From: Branchiostoma floridae
Taxonomy: Eukaryota; Chordata; Leptocardii; Amphioxiformes; Branchiostomatidae
Assembly: GCF_000003815.2 (NCBI RefSeq)
Contig: NC_049988.1
Location: forward strand, 549,679-613,678
DNA length: 64,000 bases
Reading direction: 5' to 3'
In this document: positions 46,385 through 54,474 of the stretch, in pieces
Layout: the number at the start of each line of letters is the position of its first letter
Position numbering within the stretch: position 1 is the first letter of the stretch
The notes under the pieces: generated by a model
Told to the model about the DNA's origin: nothing
Database searches by the model: none
Seen by the model: only the letters and a program-made list of their open reading frames with translations
Translations under genes and position numbers: made by a program

Positions 46385-49204
46385 GTAAGCGTGAGTGTGT
46401 TTGTGTTTTTGTGTGTGTATATGTATGTTTGTACGTGTGTGCGAACCCCTGGGTGAATATTTTGGTATGTGTGTAGCGGATAAACAACGGGGTCAGGGTC
46501 AATTTTGGGCCGACTATGTCCTACGCATGCCATATTCTTTCAAAAAAGAACAAGCTGAACACCCCGGCGAATTAATTTTATATTGATTGATTGATTGATT
46601 AATCTATTCGCATTTATCAAATAAATTCTAAAATAACATATAGAAAAGGAAAACCCGGCAGAAGCCCGGTTGTCTTTTCGTTGGCTTCCACCCCGACACT
46701 TGATTTTATTAAATCTTTAAATTGTACACAATCAAATTTAAATTCGTGACATGATTTGGAAACTCGATTTGAAACTCGATGGGCGATTTGAAAGTATAAC
46801 ATGAACTTTTAAACAGGAATATATTACAAATGATCAATAATTGATAATTGTGAAACTTTCGAATCATACGTTGTCATTTGCTATAAGATGCAAAAGAAAA
46901 GGCAGAACAACGAAAGAAGGAAAACACAAAAATCAGGAGAAAATTATACTTGGATGGTCAATGAAATCTATTTTATACGAACCCGGCTGATAGTGAGCGA
47001 ACTCCACTGCTCCACAATGGAACACTTGTAGTGACGAACTTCTGCACCGGCCGCAGCATTCCAGGCATCCATGACTGTCTGTCCCACACCTTCTTCAGTA
47101 GCAAACACCTCCAACCAAACTGCAATTAAAAAGTATCTGTGAGAACTTTTATCAGATTGGTAGCTCCTTTTTAGTGTACTGTATTCATGGTGTATTACCT
47201 ATGTCTGCCTAAACACCACAAACGACCACAAACGACCCAGAAACACCACAAACGACCACAAACGACTGTGTGTATGGGTCAAACAACCTTGTATGGCACT
47301 CTGGAGACATTGTTTAAACATTTATGAAATTAAAAAAAGCAGTAAGTCCTACGTATTCACCAGTTATTTCAAGTTAGTCCGCTGGTTTCAAGATCAAAGC
47401 AATTCTTGGCCGCCATGTTGGATCGCCTGTGCTAGGGGTCTGCATGGGGAAGTTCTCGATACCTTCCACGGTTCCATAGACGACATTGCGATAAAAATAT
47501 GGAAGCTGTTGGTTCATAGATTATAGCATACCGCAATTTTATCATTGTCAACTTATAAAACTTGTATACTAAGTGTTTTTCAGCCTCAAGTGCAAGCAAG
47601 CACGATCCAACATGGTGGCCAAGAAATGCTTTAATCTTGAAACCGGACTAACTCGAAATTAATGGTGAATACGTAGGACTTTTTAAATTCATAAATGTAT
47701 AAACAATGTCTCCAGAGCGCCACACAAGGTCTTTGATCCATATACACTGCATATTTGAGTCATTTGTGGTCGTTTGTGGTGTTTAGGCACACCCGTAGTG
47801 TACATCATTTACTACTTATAGTTTGCATATAACTGTTTTAATTTTTTTTTTGGATCTAGATAATTTGTAACATTTGTAAATCGGATGTAGTTCCGTGCAG
47901 AAAGAAGTCTGACACTGCGATTTCCCAATAAACACCATTTATCCAAGTATCTATCTATCTAAATAGAGACACTCTTTTTCACGACCATTTCTTCATTTTC
48001 AACGTTTCGGTGACTGCCTGTCACCTTTCTTAGGGTAATTCTGACTGGTTCATATTGTACTGCAGCACTATATATAGGTGTCCCTGCTGTTCAAACTCCT
48101 GTACGTTTGGGACCGCATTGCCAATATAAAGAAGTATGTAGCTAGAGTTCCACGAACACATACCTTTGCCAAATAAACCAGGTTTGTTATGTAGAATGTT
48201 GTCTATAGACATAAATGTGTTACTCATTACATTTTATTTTATATGCCTGGAGTTGGTTCATAACATTTCGCCATTGCTTATACAAATTAGATCCCTATTT
48301 ACATAATAGTATTAATTGTATCAAGCATCACTTAAGCTATCAGTATATCAAAAATCATTATGATCCTTTCATCCCTTCTTGACTTATTCTCTTTCAAAGT
48401 AGGAAACTAAACCGGCTCCTGCAGTTCAAGAAAAGACGTTACCGGACCCAAACATACACCTCTTACTCTCTGCCATCTTTCTCAGTTACATATGTGCATA
48501 TGTGACAAGTTTGAAAGTCCTATCACGGAATGCAGTGGATTTATCAACTTTCCGCATTAACTATGCAAATTAGCCGTTAATTCGCATAATTAGTATCTCA
48601 TTATGTAAGTTTTTACTTAGGCTACCTACATACCAAAAATCATGACGATCCGTCAACACGTTTATATTTTCTCATTAAGTATGCAAATGAGGCCGTCATT
48701 TGCATAATTAACATGCATTGATATTTTTCTCTTTCTCATCCATATATGACAAGTTTGAAAGTCCTATCATGAAATGCAGCGGATTTATAAGCTTTCGTCA
48801 CTAATTATGCAAATTAGCTGCTGATTTGCGTAATTAGTATTTTATTATGTACATTGTTACGTGGGCTATCTACATATCAAAACTCATGATGATCCATCAA
48901 AACGTTCTCGAGTTATTCTTGTCCAAAGTTTGAAAGGAAATCGGCGACTGCAGTTCCAAACAAGCCGCTAGGGAGTCCAAACTTACCGCACTTACTCTCT
49001 GCCCTAAGGGCTATCTACCACTCAAAAATCATAACCACAGCATGTCCAGAACACGAGATATCAAGAATTGAGGTTCTGCTGCAGTACCTTAGCAAGCCGC
49101 TAGGGGGCCCATTATCGAACTTGACCTTCGTTTTCCCGACCCCTACCCACCTACCAAATATTATCTGGATCCATCCAAGGCTTCTTGAGTTATGCTGTTA
49201 ACAC

Positions 49205-49235
<31 letters not shown>

Positions 49236-50222
49236 CACAGACTCACAAGCCTAAAATATAACCTTAGCCATTCTGGCAAAGGTAAATATGTAAATACTTA
49301 ACGTTTATGACCACAATTTATCTGTAAGCAGCGACACCTATACATAGTGCTGCAGTACAATGTGAATCAGTCAGAATTGCCCTGAGGAAATTGACAGACA
49401 CTCACCAAAACGCAGGGATCAATAAAACAAATGTTGTGTAAAAAAGTATCGATCAACAAGCAGTGAAAACAAACGTAGTTCCCCCTGAATAATTTCATCA
49501 CCTTGGAGATGTACTGGATATCAGATGTTCTTTATTCAGGACCTATAGTCACAACCGAAGTTTAGGTTTTCTGCTGTAACCTTTATCATGGCCATTCTGA
49601 ATGATTCTTATTGCACTGTAGGTTTCACCAAGGAGGTTGAAAAGAGGAATTTTTGGTTTCACTGCTCACAAATGATTTTCTAAAGGACAAGCTATTCACA
49701 GAGACCGCGTCTGTAAACAGCAACCTACTTGTATAGCTATATAGCACAATGTTAACCAGTTAGAATTGCCCTGAAGAAGATAGTGTCTTGTTGTTAAAAT
49801 CATCACTAATGTACTAGTAACGCCTGTCAACCAATCCTTTGGTTATAGTCATTCTCTATCACTATTACAAATTCTTAAAAAATTTATAAATGACCCCAGC
49901 GCAAGGTAATAAATTTTTAGCAGCACAATTACAGAATGTGATATCTTATCTATGGTGTCTAATATATACTACATGTGCAGTTTCAAATTTGTCAACGGCA
50001 GTTGAGTTCCTTGCCACAAACTCTTATGACGTTCGCACCACAATGTGGTCTGTCACTAGAGTTTAACATTTCATTATCACCGCCTTGTTGGAATAATTAG
50101 CAGTGATTTTCTATGAACTGCTAACTGTAAAAAAAATCCCTACCTCCTTTAGTCGGGTCCACCATTAACATTATGATGAGGGCCACACAGACCGCCGCCG
50201 AACGGTGATCCATTGTGTTCAC
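32013..50222 (-). CDS. Gene A: secreted LCCL / fucolectin / EGF / C-type lectin protein (3' end missing)
   Basis: Sixteen coding exons, all GT-AG and phase-consistent: 50213-50144, 47119-46983, 46095-45923, 45293-45127, 43318-43261, 42699-42633, 41790-41660, 39706-39675, 39063-38874, 37969-37734, 37070-36924, 36708-36583, 34802-34680, 34113-33988, 33166-32932 and 32224-32013. They give 743 residues. Order: signal peptide (1-23), unassigned cysteine domain (about 24-185), LCCL (about 190-278), F5/8 fucolectin-type (279-420), four EGF domains (421-594), C-type lectin (595-743). The protein should be secreted, or membrane-bound if the missing last exon carries a helix; a role in carbohydrate recognition, perhaps immunity, is inferred. 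Acceptor tgctgcag at 50223 just before the ATG implies an upstream 5' UTR exon. An exon could be hidden in the 35458-36407 gap, but phases do not require one. Confidence 0.85.
32228..32365 (+). mobile_element. Fragment of the 1-kb dispersed repeat family
   Basis: ccatagcatgtccaggtc, gttctgatgcagtacc and agggggcgc match 49040-49160 in the same order, as do parts of 44790-44850 and, inverted, 61430-61500. Confidence 0.65.
32455..32560 (+). mobile_element. SINE-like repeat, head portion
   Basis: gtgtcaccgatcttgtgccc, ggcacttaacacgactttcc and caggtgtaaatgagtac match 42130-42215 and 60215-60275. The 3' tail seen in those copies is absent. Confidence 0.65.
33250..33282 (+). mobile_element. LINE tail fragment
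   Basis: cattagcaatcgagcaagaa followed by tttgcaata matches the 3' tail of the LINE ending at 17042. Only the tail is recognisable. Confidence 0.55.
33988..34113 (-). CDS. Gene A EGF domain 4 (calcium-binding type)
   Basis: Phase 1-1 exon encoding [33 protein letters not shown] and [10 protein letters not shown]. Six cysteines in the EGF spacing, with the N-terminal DVNEC and an internal asparagine/glycine-aromatic pattern of cbEGF domains. Confidence 0.9.
34285..34670 (-). mobile_element. 5'-truncated LINE abutting EGF3 splice donor
   Basis: The minus strand encodes [17 protein letters not shown], then [20 protein letters not shown], then [20 protein letters not shown]. It is related to the C-terminus at 15967-16821 (EKGRYMKVPVSERICKYC). 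One finger cysteine pair is damaged (CKVLYM). The 3' end has gcaattagccctcgagcaag and an A/T-rich tail. Its 5' edge falls within about 20 bp of the donor at 34679-34674. Confidence 0.85.
34680..34802 (-). CDS. Gene A EGF domain 3 (calcium-binding type)
   Basis: Phase 1-1 exon encoding [33 protein letters not shown] and NADGLNCDG. Six cysteines. The donor gtcagt is weaker than others in the gene, and without splicing the frame continues directly into LINE sequence to a stop at 34408. Confidence 0.9.
34836..34888 (-). pseudogene. Possible remnant of an EGF exon C-terminal half
   Basis: The translation [17 protein letters not shown] fits the C-x-C-x2-GY...C half of an EGF domain and is followed by a good donor (gtaagc). 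It lies only about 30 bp upstream of the EGF3 acceptor, too close for an intron, and in a different frame. It may be the stump of a lost EGF exon, or coincidence. Confidence 0.4.
35431..36555. mobile_element. MITE with 9-bp target duplication, contains assembly gap
   Basis: The left end TAGACTACGTTGCAGTCTTC and the right end, complement of TGGACTCCGTTGCAGTCTTC, are flanked by AGTAAACGG at 35422-35430 and again at 36556-36564. The 950 N at 35458-36407 lie inside. The right part contains gggagtttgccgtgatagcg, matching 57025-57335. Its right edge is 18 bp from the gene A EGF2 donor. Confidence 0.9.
35458..36407. other. Assembly gap (950 N) within the MITE
   Basis: Continuous N. Both flanks belong to the same element, which suggests assembly failed in repeat sequence. 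Confidence 1.
36583..36708 (-). CDS. Gene A EGF domain 2 (calcium-binding type)
   Basis: Phase 1-1, 126 nt, encoding [36 protein letters not shown] and NGVTCSG. Six cysteines. It is the closest paralogue of EGF1 and shows the normal length. Confidence 0.92.
36924..37070 (-). CDS. Gene A EGF domain 1 with internal 21-bp duplication and seven cysteines
   Basis: Phase 1-1, 147 nt, encoding [12 protein letters not shown], then SPQGSIC twice, then [19 protein letters not shown] and VTCTG. The SPQGSIC block is a tandem repeat at DNA level (agagccttgtgggct twice, offset 21 bp). It adds 21 nt relative to EGF2 and one extra cysteine, giving seven. The reading frame and splice sites are intact. Confidence 0.92.
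37734..39063 (-). CDS. Gene A F5/8-type fucolectin domain (two exons)
   Basis: Exon 39063-38874 encodes [54 protein letters not shown] and QSYVVR. Exon 37969-37734 encodes [28 protein letters not shown] and [24 protein letters not shown]...A-AVDG, WWVDLG and [13 protein letters not shown] are hallmarks of fucolectin (FTP) domains. The fucose motif H...R-x-D-x4-R is present, with 28 residues between H and the first R instead of the usual 24. Confidence 0.92.
38590..38637. repeat. CA microsatellite in gene A intron
   Basis: Imperfect (CA)n with AAAC interruptions. Confidence 0.9.
39300..39632. repeat. TACTC pentanucleotide microsatellite
   Basis: About 330 bp of (TACTC)n with scattered TACAC, TACGA and TTCTC variants. 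It starts about 40 bp downstream of the donor of the short LCCL exon (39675-39706), in gene A transcript direction. Confidence 0.95.
39675..43318 (-). CDS. Gene A LCCL domain (four exons)
   Basis: Exon 43318-43261 gives [18 protein letters not shown]; 42699-42633 gives [17 protein letters not shown] and TETYTD; 41790-41660 gives [20 protein letters not shown] and [19 protein letters not shown]; 39706-39675 gives [11 protein letters not shown]. The four cysteines (C...CPxxC...SIC), [19 protein letters not shown] and the final SW..SF motif are diagnostic of LCCL. The last exon is only 32 nt and would be missed without this homology. Confidence 0.93.
39720..41650. other. Gene A intron 7, AT-rich
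   Basis: No repeat family or exon was recognised. It holds several short frames without domain similarity. Confidence 0.5.
42125..42440 (+). mobile_element. SINE-like repeat, full length in this window
   Basis: The head has gtgccaccgatcttgtaccc, ggcacttcacacgaatttcc and gataatgagtacctagcttc. The tail has gcaaacctggtgtgttacgc and ggctgtttaccgggtatgc. The copy at 60195-60415 matches over head and tail, and 32455-32560 over the head. The tail resembles the 56-bp unit at 59628-60180 that terminates a LINE. Confidence 0.7.
43430..43610. repeat. CTTT-rich low-complexity tract in gene A intron
   Basis: Pyrimidine-rich with (CTTT)n runs at 43528-43545; the frames here are artefacts. Confidence 0.85.
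44690..45110 (+). mobile_element. LINE C-terminal remnant joined to dispersed repeat fragment
   Basis: 44700-44850 matches the 1-kb dispersed repeat (accatagcata, ctgcagtacc). From about 44920 the frame reads [20 protein letters not shown] and [18 protein letters not shown]-stop, typical of the C-terminus of a non-LTR reverse transcriptase protein (..DRxxWR...). It ends within about 50 bp of the gene A exon 4 donor, in antisense orientation. Confidence 0.6.
45127..47119 (-). CDS. Gene A N-terminal cysteine domain, unassigned (three exons)
   Basis: Exon 47119-46983 gives [18 protein letters not shown] and [17 protein letters not shown]; 46095-45923 gives [18 protein letters not shown] and [17 protein letters not shown]; 45293-45127 gives [38 protein letters not shown] and AVRWDD. 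The WF...SPY.D...F.V.G...R.FY..RN.GGC..D.GWL pattern looks like a conserved beta-rich extracellular module, but I cannot name it. Predicted disulfides and the position after the signal peptide indicate an extracellular fold. Confidence 0.85.
46134..46440. repeat. GT microsatellite tract
   Basis: Degenerate (GT)n with a G run at 46198-46213 and GTGTGC/GTAC variants. It lies just upstream of the exon 3 acceptor in transcript direction. Confidence 0.9.
47990..48095 (-). mobile_element. Penelope-type terminal fragment with hammerhead-like stem
   Basis: On the minus strand ctaagaa is followed by the perfect stem GGTGAC / GTCACC and then GAAACGTT. This is the hammerhead core with CUGAUGA decayed. 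The flanking gtgctgcagtacaat and cagtcagaatt recur at 49345-49380 in plus orientation and, more degraded, at 49740-49775. Confidence 0.55.
48240..49275 (+). mobile_element. Dispersed repeat family, about 1 kb
   Basis: Internal motifs gacaagtttgaaagtcctatca (twice), tatgcaaattagc and cataattag repeat degenerately. The 3' part has cagcatgtccagaacacg, ctgctgcagtacc and ctagggggccc and ends ttgagttatgctgttaacac followed by (ACAG)n. The element at 61262-62330 is the same family inverted. It has no coding capacity. Confidence 0.75.
49325..49790 (+). mobile_element. Two decayed Penelope-type terminal fragments
   Basis: gccctgaggaaattgacagac with caccaaaacg (49379-49417) and gccctgaagaagatagtg (49768-49785) align with the hammerhead-like segment at 48000-48045. 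Core bases are changed, so they are relics. Confidence 0.45.
50144..50222 (-). CDS. Gene A exon 1: signal peptide
   Basis: ATG at 50213 (context acacaATGG) starts [20 protein letters not shown] then TKG, a short basic n-region and a hydrophobic core typical of secretion signals. Donor gtaggg leaves phase 1. The acceptor ctgcag 9 bp before the ATG shows this is not the first transcribed exon; the promoter is upstream and not identified. Confidence 0.85.
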
Positions 50223-50347
50223 CTGCAGCAAAACAAAAGTAAGTTATACATTCTTCCATACGAAAAAAAAAAAATAGAAATTAAAATAAACTAATAAACT
50301 AGATAAACTAACGGCTAAGCCGACCTCCTCTTGGCTACTTGATGCTA

Positions 50348-50621
50348 ACCTGATTTGATGGATGACATTAGTGTAAGGGGGTACATGGTCAGGTAGTTTT
50401 TCCTATTTTAACAAGTTTGGCAATAAAACATTATCGTCTCTTATAGAGACTAGCAGTGAACAAAAGACAAACCAAACCAAGCCTGGGAAAGAATGGACTG
50501 AATGTTAGGCCTGTGGTTTACCAGCATTTTGTTTTTTCTTGACGGTTTTTATTGACCCTCCTGCGTTAGTTTTGGGGTTTCCAGAGGATGTCATCCATAG
50601 GATTAAGTCAGTGTGGCCTTA
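50348..50621. mobile_element. TWA-type MITE, short diverged copy
   Basis: tgatttgatggatgacat at the left and ggatgtcatccataggatta with gtgtggcc at the right match the family ends. TTA follows at 50619-50621; the extreme left end is lost. Confidence 0.65.
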
Positions 50622-51259
50622 ACGTGCTCGAGATGTTGCTCTACTACACTTTAGTTTTCGCTGTAGATGCCGGTGAAACAAAGACGATCCAATAGAACTA
50701 TTTACTTTATAGAACCATGATAGAGAAATGAAGCTATAGAAGGCATGTTTTATTTCCGAAAATTTCTATCTCTCGAAAAATAACAAAATATAATACTCTC
50801 TTGTGGAATTATGGGCTCCTTTAAAACCTGGGGCATGTTACACCAAAGGGGGAAAGAGGGGGCTTCAAGCTCGCAAAATGCCCAGATCTTAGCTAGAGCA
50901 TAAACACATTCAGACATACGTCACTAGGTGACACATTGTTGTGCCCTCAGGGATTCTTATCAACAGAACAAGAAATCAGAAGTGGTTGAACAACAGGTGG
51001 GTCCTTTTCAAAATGGCTGCGTGAGAAAAGAAGCAAAATATGTGTGCTGTGTATCTGTCTCATCATTCTATCCCGGGGAGATAGGTGGATCATTAAATGG
51101 TATAAATGTATGCGTGTAATCTTGCAGCAAGTGAAAGTTTTTCTAGAGTATTGAAGTTTTAATCCCTGCTGTTGCCACTCACTAGACTAAGCCACGATGC
51201 TTGAATTGCTGTTAATGAAGCCTTAATTCAAATAGACAGACTGTACCATTATACGTGTG

Positions 51260-51838
51260 AGAGGCCTTTCCTAACTAGGAAAAACAAATTTTCAATCAAT
51301 TTATCCAGTTACTACTCAAAAGAGACCCCTTAGCCTAGGGGTCTCTTTGACTACGGCCAAGAGAGGCTGAAACTATGGGCTTCTTGCTAACTGTGAGAAA
51401 CAAATTTTCAATCAATTCTTTAGATGCTTTTTATTACTATAGAGCATCTATTCTTTGATTCTCAATCACCAGTCTTTAACAAATAAGCTTAATTACCCAA
51501 AGGAGACTTTTCGTTACAGAAGCCTCTCTAATACTTAAAGGGGTCTCTTTTGAGTAACTAAGTCAATATGTTAAGAACCGATGTTTGAGAATCACAGAAT
51601 GGTTGCTCTAGTGATAGAAAACATTATAAAAATTAACTGAAATTTTGTTTTTCTCAGTTAGGAGAGTGCCTATAATTTGGTGACTCTCGTGACCATGGTC
51701 TTTCTCATACCTAAGGGGTCTCTTTTGAGTAATTAAGCTCTTTTGTTAAAAAACGATGATTGATAATCACAGAAGGGGTGCTCTAGCGATAGAAAACATA
51801 ACAATTGATTGAAAATTAGCTTTCCCCAGTTAGGCCAC
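51260..51838. repeat. Nested inverted-repeat structure
   Basis: Four related arms: about 51260-51300 and 51384-51480 in one orientation, 51580-51670 and 51750-51838 in the other, sharing aaacaaattttcaatcaatt and ttctatcactagagcaacc-like tracts. Between them the motif aaagagacccctta and its complement (with gagtaa) occurs at 51313-51348, 51536-51556 and 51714-51736. The first site is a hairpin with 12-bp arms. Confidence 0.75.
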
Positions 51839-52704
51839 GTTGATTTGATTATATGGATGACATCCGCGCTCGCACCAATTTTCGGCCATTTCCACACACA
51901 AAAAAAGTTTTGGACCACACAATAAACTGTGCAAGCAGCTGTAAAATGAGCACAAATATTCCGCAGATTGATAAAAAAAAGTATCAGAAAACAGATAACT
52001 AATGCCATAGAATGCCAAAATGAATCTAAAGTCAAAGAATAAGATGTGAAAGGACAGAAAGAAAAAAAATCTATTCTTGGTTGGGGGAGGTACCAGTACA
52101 GAAAATTCAGGTCCAGAGGATCATTTCCAGGTCCGGACATGAACCTGGACCTGATTGTCTGTGGAAACTTGAGAACTGGCAATACTCGAAACGATGGTAA
52201 TTGGTCAATTTTGCTACAAAGGAATCTGTTTGGTGGATAATTGGACTCCCACTGCATTCTAAAATCCCATCTCAATGTAATAAAGGCTAACTGTCTCTGT
52301 ACCTTTGACTGTAGAAACTTGGTGAAATTGACTATAAACTCCACTTGACTTCGCTCTTGTTGTCTTCTTGGCCCCCCGGTAAGACCCCAAAAGGCTGCCG
52401 ACATAGTGTGTCCATTTTGTAATTGGCGAAACCTGTTCCTCTGGGGTTTTTTTCAGGTCTGTTTTTTTCGGATTGGTCCAAGAAGAAAACATGTTTTGCA
52501 CCCATATGATGTACTGGTCCCTACACCAAAAAGTTGTTATACCATACTATGTGTGTTTAGTCCTATGTTCAACCTTCCTGGCCACTTTGATTTCATACTG
52601 AAGGCAACTTTTTTTTTGGCAAAACTTTTTTTTATTCGCTCGCTCGCATCAGTTTTGGAGTTCCCGGAGGATGTCATCCATATAATCAAATCAACATGGC
52701 CTTA
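51830..52704. mobile_element. TWA-type MITE, complete, TSD TTA, carrying a nested MITE
   Basis: The element is 51833-52701. The ends GGCCACGTTGATTTGATTAT and the complement of GGCCATGTTGATTTGATTAT continue to ATGGATGACATCC. TTA flanks both sides. A diverged copy of the hAT-like MITE (compare 62965-63368) occupies about 52083-52545 inside it. Confidence 0.85.
52083..52545. mobile_element. hAT-like MITE, diverged nested copy
   Basis: ggtaccagtacagaaaattc at the left and atgatgtactggtccc at the right correspond to the ends of 62965-63368. Shared interior: ggacatgaacctggacctga and tttttttcaggtc. Its own target duplication is no longer clear. Confidence 0.65.
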
Positions 52705-54060
52705 GGAAAGTAAAATGGTACGAGGTCGTCCCCTCGTGCCCGGCCTATCGTGCACATATGGCTGACACCGGGAACGCCCCTTCAGGACCTGGCGTTATCA
52801 TATAGAAAGTTTATTTGCAAGTTTTTGCAACTTTGCACCAGACCTAGGGGGCAGAGCCTATGAAAAACGGCTCACCCCCCCCAGTAAATAACGTCAGGCC
52901 CCTTACCCAGATGGTTGCTTCTGTATTCAGCTAATGTGAAAAATTATAAAGATACGCCAATTTGTGTAATCCATCCTTATTTGCCAAACCCCGTACGCTA
53001 AAAACTGTGGTAGAAAGAATGTTTGCACACCCTTGTAGTCTAAACTGACCTTATAGCAAACTCAAAGAAATGAAAATCTCTGGCGACAAATATAACACAC
53101 GGGTACACTGTGATACTCGGTTTAAATCATACGGAATATGTTTGTGGAGTTACTAGTATTGGGAATTCACTCAGGTGATATGTATATTTGTTATATTTTG
53201 TGTTCCCCACTCCTTCTATCTTATGGCCTCCATTAAGTCCGATTTGACTATCTCATGAATAAAAACCGGTTCAAACAAAACAGACGAATGCGGCAGCCGG
53301 AGGGTCCTTTGAACTCCTTTCAAAATTTTTTTTTCATGCGACAAGAGAAACAAAAGATCCAATTATCCCATTATTCTAGCCCAGTGCGCTAGGCAGGTCG
53401 TAATCAGTGTGTATGAGTAGTCTGTACCGCCTGTTGGCTCCTGACTGTTGTCGCTTGACAACGAATCTGGAATGGGTCGACGTCTCTGTCCTTAAGCCGG
53501 CGTCACAATTCAAACGAATGTCCGACAATTTTGAAGATCAATTGGATCTCGATGAATTTCAAAATCGTCCGAGTTTCGACCATGTCTTTTTATCAACAAA
53601 TGTGCCCCGTCAAAAATTGGACCAGGCTCGCTGTCTTACCCTGAAAAATTGAAGCATTCGGTTGCCTTTCCTTACCTGTTTTTTGGCGCACAATTGACAT
53701 CACATGGAGGTTTAAATGCAAACGGACTAGCTAGTAAACGTCAGCCGAAGCCCTAATCATCTACAGACGTTACTTTGGCCAAAAATGCCCATTTGGAGTT
53801 CGCCGAAACGTCAGCCGAGCTCAGTTCTTGATTATTGACGCTTGCTTTTTAACGGGGCATCAACAAGTGGTCCACAACTCCCATAATAAAAAGATAGGCA
53901 AATATTTCAAAGACTGCTTTGCTATTTGAAAGAATAATGAAACTTATGATTAGCCCAACTCGATTGTTACACTATATCAAAGACTTATGTTAGCCCTTCT
54001 TGTTGTGTTAATTAGGATGTTTAGTCTTATTCTATACACCTATTTTGTACTTTGTGTTAT
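52705..54060. other. Unassigned intergenic sequence
   Basis: No exon, repeat family or RNA gene was recognised. The frame at 53407-53652 resembles nothing I know. Confidence 0.4.
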
Positions 54061-54440
54061 AGTTACACCATACAATACAATACACCGCACAAATTGGGAG
54101 ACTCTCGCGGAGAACCGGTCTGAGTGGAAACGCACCATAACGCAGGGGACAGATCATATGGAGCAGCTACGACGCTCCGAAGCAGAGACAAAAATACAGC
54201 AACGCAAAGAGAGACTGCTCCTTCCTCGCTCTCCACCCACTCTGCCCTGCACAAAGTGTCCCAGACTGTTCCACACTGCCCTGGGACTGAGCAGCCACTT
54301 AAGACACCGCCACCAACAATCAGCAAATGAGGCTGGATGGACATGAACTAATGCTCGGTCACGAGCGGACGCCGATGATGACAATACATTGTACCATGTA
54401 CAAACTTCGTGCAATAAAGTTCTCTCTATTCTAATACATT
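54061..54440 (+). mobile_element. LINE 3' end with C-terminal zinc finger
   Basis: The frame ending at 54346 reads RTNWETLAENRSEWKRTITQ, RRSEAETKIQQRKERLL and CTKCPRLFHTALGLSSHLRH. WE-LA-xR-xWR followed by a C2H2 finger (C-x2-C...H-x3-H) is the C-terminal signature of a group of non-LTR elements. The 3' UTR has cggacgccgatgatgacaa and ends near 54440. 5'-truncated. Confidence 0.8.
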
Positions 54441-54444
54441 GGTT

Positions 54445-54474
54445 CCAAAGGACGTTATATATAACGTCCTTTGG
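54445..54474. repeat. Perfect 30-bp palindrome
   Basis: ccaaaggacgttata followed immediately by its reverse complement, with no spacer. It sits just after the LINE 3' end. Confidence 0.95.

Noticed and set aside
46108-46533. Minus-strand frame rich in Thr-His
   Set aside because: It is a translation of the GT microsatellite.
53407-53652. Plus-strand frame of 81 codons
   Set aside because: Composition looks normal but there is no homology I recognise and no exon context.
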